From: Bacteroidales bacterium
GTDB taxonomy: Bacteria > Bacteroidota > Bacteroidia > Bacteroidales > UBA3824
Length of the DNA stretch: 64,000 nt
Direction: 5' to 3'
Assembly: GCA_024413595.1 (NCBI GenBank)
Contig: JAKSUC010000013.1
Location: 1-64,000, forward strand
Shown here: positions 60,903 to 64,000 of the stretch, one piece after another
Numbering within the stretch: position 1 is the stretch's first letter
Layout: each line of letters starts with the position of its first letter
Made by a program: the position numbers and the translations under genes
Notes under the pieces: generated by a model
Seen by the model: the letters and a program-made list of their open reading frames with translations, nothing else
Database searches by the model: none
What the model was told of the DNA's origin: nothing

Positions 60903-61990
60903 TGAAAACAAAATATTATATATATTGCTTATTATTAACAATATTAATTGCATGTGGAGAACAATCTAATAATAATTCTCAAAACCAAAATACACAAAAA
61001 AACAATGTTGAAACTCCTAAATCATATTTTACATTAGAAGTTAACAACCAAAACTCAAATAATAAAGATGTATGTGGTTCTGAATATTTATTAAAAATAA
61101 AATCTGACACAACTATAAATATTGACTCAATAAAAATTTTGATTGATGGTAAAAAACACAATATATTAATAGGTGAAACAGAATATTTACTTAAAACAGA
61201 AAATCTGCATGTAGGAAATGTAAGAATATCAGCCGAAGTAAATTATAATAACAAAACAGAATATTTATCATCAACCCTAAAACTAAAATCAAACATTGTT
61301 CCATCAAGAGTAAAATATAAAGTTGTAAAAACATATCCGCATGATAAAGAAGCATATACACAAGGATTAGTTTTTGACAATGGCGTAATGTACGAGTCAA
61401 CAGGTTTAAAAGGTAAATCATCATTGCGAAAAGTACAATTTGAAAAAGGAGAAATAATTCAAAGTATAACACTAAAAGATGAATATTTTGGAGAAGGACT
61501 TGCCATGGACAACAACAGATTAATTCAATTAACATGGCAAAATCATAAAGGATTTGTTTACAACAAAACCGATTTTTCAAAAATACAAGAATTTGATATA
61601 GCAACAGAAGGTTGGGGATTGGTAATGTATAACGACACATTAATATTAAGTGATGGCTCAGAAAATCTTTATTTTCTAGACAAAAATACATTTTCAAACA
61701 ACAAAATTATCCAAGTATATGATGATAATGGACCTGTAAAAATGTTAAATGAATTAGAAATAATTGAAAATCAATTATTTGCAAATATTTATCAAACAGA
61801 TTTAATAGCAGTAATTGACATTCAAAGTGGTAAAGTATTAAAATACATCGACTTTACAGGCTTATTATCCCCACAATATCAAGAAGAATACACCGACGTA
61901 TTAAATGGAATAGCTTATGATCCAAAAAACAAAAAAATATACGTAACAGGAAAAAATTGGCCATTATTATTTGAAATAAAAATTGAATAA
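60902..61990 (+). CDS. Glutaminyl-peptide cyclotransferase-like lipoprotein
   Basis: A 362-aa lipoprotein (lipobox L-I-A-C, Cys about residue 18). The mature protein has an extended N-terminal region and a five-bladed propeller typical of bacterial/plant glutamine cyclotransferase: Y-P-H-D-x-x-A-Y-T-Q-G-L-V-F near 148-161, Y-E-S-T-G-L-K-G-x-S-S-L-R near 170, F-G-E-G-L-A and E-G-W-G-L segments, and L-N-E-L-E-I near the end. It converts N-terminal Gln to pyroglutamate in the periplasm. Coupled to sixA by a TAATG overlap. Confidence 0.88.
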   Translation: MKTKYYIYCLLLTILIACGEQSNNNSQNQNTQKNNVETPKSYFTLEVNNQNSNNKDVCGSEYLLKIKSDTTINIDSIKILIDGKKHNILIGETEYLLKTENLHVGNVRISAEVNYNNKTEYLSSTLKLKSNIVPSRVKYKVVKTYPHDKEAYTQGLVFDNGVMYESTGLKGKSSLRKVQFEKGEIIQSITLKDEYFGEGLAMDNNRLIQLTWQNHKGFVYNKTDFSKIQEFDIATEGWGLVMYNDTLILSDGSENLYFLDKNTFSNNKIIQVYDDNGPVKMLNELEIIENQLFANIYQTDLIAVIDIQSGKVLKYIDFTGLLSPQYQEEYTDVLNGIAYDPKNKKIYVTGKNWPLLFEIKIE

Positions 61991-61994
61991 AATA

Positions 61995-62018
61995 GTAGCA
62001 AGTAAAAAAACTTGCTAC
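61995..62018. terminator. Hairpin between convergent genes
   Basis: GTAGCAAGT (61995-62003) pairs perfectly with ACTTGCTAC (62010-62018), A6 loop. T-run poor on both sides, so moderate terminator; the core matches the element near 56790. Confidence 0.5.
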
Positions 62019-62024
62019 ACTTTA

Positions 62025-62420
62025 TTAATTTTTAATATACGCTGTAGAATTAAACACAGCAATTAAATTATCATCTTGATCAAAAATTTTAGTAGAATAG
62101 CCAGCCACCGTTCTACGACGATAAAGTTCAGAAGTTTTAGCAGTTAACACACCTTTAGAAACAGCCTTAACAAAACTAATTTCAGCAACAAGCGCCACCG
62201 TAGGAACTCCATAAGCATTAGAAGCAGCAGCGGCAGCCAAATCAGCCAAAGTAAACAAAGCGCCACCTTGAACAGTTCCAAGCCCATTTAAATGACGCTC
62301 AGAAATAATCATTTTAGCACAAGCCTCACCTTTAGAAACCGACTCTAAAAAAATACCATTTTCAGAAGCGAATTTATCACTTTTGATTAAATCAATTGTA
62401 TTTTCGATAATATTTTCCAT
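62025..62420 (-). CDS. PaaI-type hotdog thioesterase
   Basis: A 131-aa hotdog-fold protein. H-L-N-G-L-G-T-V-Q-G-G-A-L-F-T-L-A-D-L-A (about 43-62) contains the catalytic region: the family H-G-G-x-x-x-x-L-x-D is present as V-Q-G-G-A-L-F-T-L-A-D with Gln instead of His, as in several PaaI relatives. It hydrolyses acyl-CoA or related thioesters. It is a single gene, divergent from secD. Confidence 0.85.
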   Translation of the reverse strand: MENIIENTIDLIKSDKFASENGIFLESVSKGEACAKMIISERHLNGLGTVQGGALFTLADLAAAAASNAYGVPTVALVAEISFVKAVSKGVLTAKTSELYRRRTVAGYSTKIFDQDDNLIAVFNSTAYIKN

Positions 62421-62548
62421 ATAAATTAAAGTTTAAATTACGCACAAAAATAAAAAAAAGACACAAAAAAAATTAATTCATTTATAATAAGCTGAAAAAC
62501 AAATAAGTAAAAAATAAAAAAAAACATTGATATAAAACAAATCAAATC

Positions 62549-62579
62549 TTTGTGTTAATAAAAAAAAAACATATATTTG
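62549..62579 (+). promoter_or_regulatory. Consensus promoter TTTG-N19-TATATTTG
   Basis: TTTG at 62549-62552 and TATATTTG at 62572-62579, 19 nt apart, both perfect. Drives secD/secDF; the transcript has a roughly 60-nt leader. Confidence 0.8.
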
Positions 62580-62647
62580 CGACCGCAAAAATATTATAGA
62601 AAAGTAAAGTAGTAAATAAATAAAATTTCAAAATAAACGAAGAACAA

Positions 62648-64000
62648 ATGCAAAATAAAGGAGCAATAAGGCTATTAGCAATTCTCTTAGTCTTAGCGAG
62701 TTTGTATCAGCTTTCATTTAGTTTTGTAACCTCACGCGTAAAAAGCAAAGCAGCAGCATACGCACAAGGCGACGAAGCCAAAGAAGCTCAATACCTAGAC
62801 TCTATTGGAAGTAAAGAAGTGTATAATTTCGTATGGATTAGAAAATACACTTATAAAGAATGTCTTGAACGCGAATTAAATTTCGGTCTAGACCTCAAAG
62901 GCGGTATGAACGTTATTCTTGAAATTTCTGTTCCAGACGTTGTTGTAGCATTGTCTGACAACAGCCAAGATCCTGCCTTCTTAAATGCTTTAAAAGCAGC
63001 CAAAGAAGCACAGAAAAATAGTCAAGAAGACTTCATCGATTTATTTGGTAAAGCTTTTGAACAACAAAATCCTAATGGTAAACTTTCATCAATTTTCACA
63101 ACACTATCATTAAAAGATCGTGTTAATTTTAATTCAACAAACGATAAAGTTCTAGATGTTTTAAAAGATGAAAGTGAAGCTGCAATAGCAAACTCATTCT
63201 TAGTATTACGTACACGTATTGACCGTTTTGGTGTTACACAACCAAATATTCAACAATTGAGTGGTCAAACAGGACGTATTCTAGTTGAATTACCAGGTGT
63301 TAAAGATCCAGAACGTGTTAAAAAACTTTTAAAAGGAACCGCAAATCTAGAATTTTGGGAAACATACGACGTTAAAGATCTTTGGAACAATTTTGAAACA
63401 GCCAACGCAAAACTAAAATCAATGGTTGATGCAGGTTGGACTTTAGAAAATGCCGAAGGTGAAGCTGTAGCAAATGCAACACCAACAAATGATGTTATAG
63501 CAGATGCTGAACAAACAGTAATTGATACAACAAAATCAATTCTTGATTTATCAGATACAACAAGTATTATAGCAGCAAACGATACAGCAAAAATTGACCA
63601 ATCAAAAATGACAATGGAAGAATTTGCAAAACGTAATCCTTTGTTTGCAGTACTTAACCCAATGGTTGATAGAAATGGTCAATTATATTCAGGTGCAGCA
63701 GTAGGTTATTCACATTATGCAGACACCGGAAAAGTAAATAAATATTTAGAACTAAATCAAATAAAAGAAATTTTCCCACGTGACGTTAAATTCTTATGGT
63801 GTGTAAAATCACCAGAATGGGACAAAGAAGGAAAATACTTTGAATTAGTAGCAATTCACGTAACCAACCGTGATCAAACAGCACCTTTAACAGGTGACGC
63901 TGTAACAAATGCACGTGAAGAATTTAATGAACGTAATGCATACGCTCAAGTATCAATGACAATGAACGGCGAAGGTGCAAAAACTTGGGCTCGTATCACA
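62648..64000 (+). CDS. secD: Protein translocase subunit SecD (probably SecDF fusion), 5' part
   Basis: An open frame of 451 codons from ATG 62648 to the right edge with no stop. One N-terminal helix (about 6-24) is followed by the SecD signature L-N-F-G-L-D-L-K-G-G-M-N-V-I-L-E-I (about 77-93), L-R-T-R-I-D-R-F-G-V (about 187-196), the G-(R)-I-L-V-E-L-P-G-V segment and the start of P1/P2 head sequence with an insert rich in Thr, Asp and Ala near 280-315. SecD helps the Sec channel release exported proteins using the proton gradient. Bacteroidota usually have a fused SecDF; the SecF half would lie outside. Confidence 0.92.
   Translation, partial: MQNKGAIRLLAILLVLASLYQLSFSFVTSRVKSKAAAYAQGDEAKEAQYLDSIGSKEVYNFVWIRKYTYKECLERELNFGLDLKGGMNVILEISVPDVVVALSDNSQDPAFLNALKAAKEAQKNSQEDFIDLFGKAFEQQNPNGKLSSIFTTLSLKDRVNFNSTNDKVLDVLKDESEAAIANSFLVLRTRIDRFGVTQPNIQQLSGQTGRILVELPGVKDPERVKKLLKGTANLEFWETYDVKDLWNNFETANAKLKSMVDAGWTLENAEGEAVANATPTNDVIADAEQTVIDTTKSILDLSDTTSIIAANDTAKIDQSKMTMEEFAKRNPLFAVLNPMVDRNGQLYSGAAVGYSHYADTGKVNKYLELNQIKEIFPRDVKFLWCVKSPEWDKEGKYFELVAIHVTNRDQTAPLTGDAVTNAREEFNERNAYAQVSMTMNGEGAKTWARIT

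Noticed and set aside
1-64000. tRNA or rRNA genes
   Set aside because: No cloverleaf with CCA end or rRNA-like conserved block was recognised by eye; a tRNAscan-SE or Infernal run could overturn this.

Overview
The window is very AT-rich and reads as a chromosome segment of a Bacteroidota bacterium, most likely Bacteroidales. The reasons are: promoter boxes of the TTTG / TAnnTTTG type in front of many genes; the ssb-gldE-gldD-phosphopantetheinyl transferase-PcrB gene order; Bacteroidota-type glutamine cyclotransferase and a SecD/SecDF start; Spy-like plus ECF sigma genes; and several AAA/DUF4143 and Rpn-family genes. No tRNA, rRNA, CRISPR array or intact insertion sequence was found.

Layout. 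1-22.7 kb is ordinary chromosome: an Rpn-family relic, two related small outer-membrane-barrel-like proteins (740 and 17628), a nitroreductase, YjbQ, two AAA ATPases with nuclease-like tails, a MerR-type regulator, RecG, a PLP decarboxylase, a GH3 glycosidase, two transporters and a Nudix regulator, PepD, an ECF sigma/anti-sigma-like/Spy-like trio and a CAP-domain protein. From 47.9 kb rightwards it is again mostly housekeeping: an Rpn pseudogene, aminopeptidase P, a receiver-only response regulator, candidate small RNAs, an intact Rpn gene, PcrB, the GldD/GldE/SSB cluster, a DUF3352/MORN-like protein, a HAD phosphatase, SixA, glutamine cyclotransferase, a thioesterase, and the 5' part of secD/secDF, which runs off the right edge.

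The striking part is 22.8-47.8 kb, where every protein gene is on the minus strand. It holds six short precursor peptides (59-64 aa), each with an exactly 15-residue leader ending in GG (once AG), followed by a Gly/Ala-rich, Cys-containing hydrophobic core. Around them lie a C39-peptidase ABC exporter (PCAT), a MacB-like ATPase with a TolC-like channel at one end and a MacB-like permease with a MacA-like adaptor at the other, a separate ABC ATPase, five related polytopic permease-like proteins (DUF5687-like; one frameshifted), three Yip1-like membrane proteins, two membrane-anchored thioredoxin-like CxxC proteins, an O-antigen-ligase-like protein with a TPR partner, and a lipoprotein with transglutaminase and discoidin-like domains. 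The block [permease, Yip1-like, redoxin] occurs twice. This looks like a multi-peptide bacteriocin/RiPP-like locus with its own leader peptidase, disulfide-handling and export machinery. Product activity and modification cannot be read from DNA.

Each of the three peptide transcription units begins with a related 5' leader: a conserved block about 25-30 nt before the start codon, preceded (two copies clearly, one diverged) by two competing or pseudoknotted helices that show a compensatory base change. Two of the units also share a duplicated ~127 bp upstream element. One unit ends in a strong terminator; the other two have a hairpin without a T-run between peptides and permease genes. In the middle of the island a ~270-nt intergenic RNA with its own consensus promoter and terminator is well supported; its class is unproven, a Bacteroidota 6S-type RNA being one possibility.
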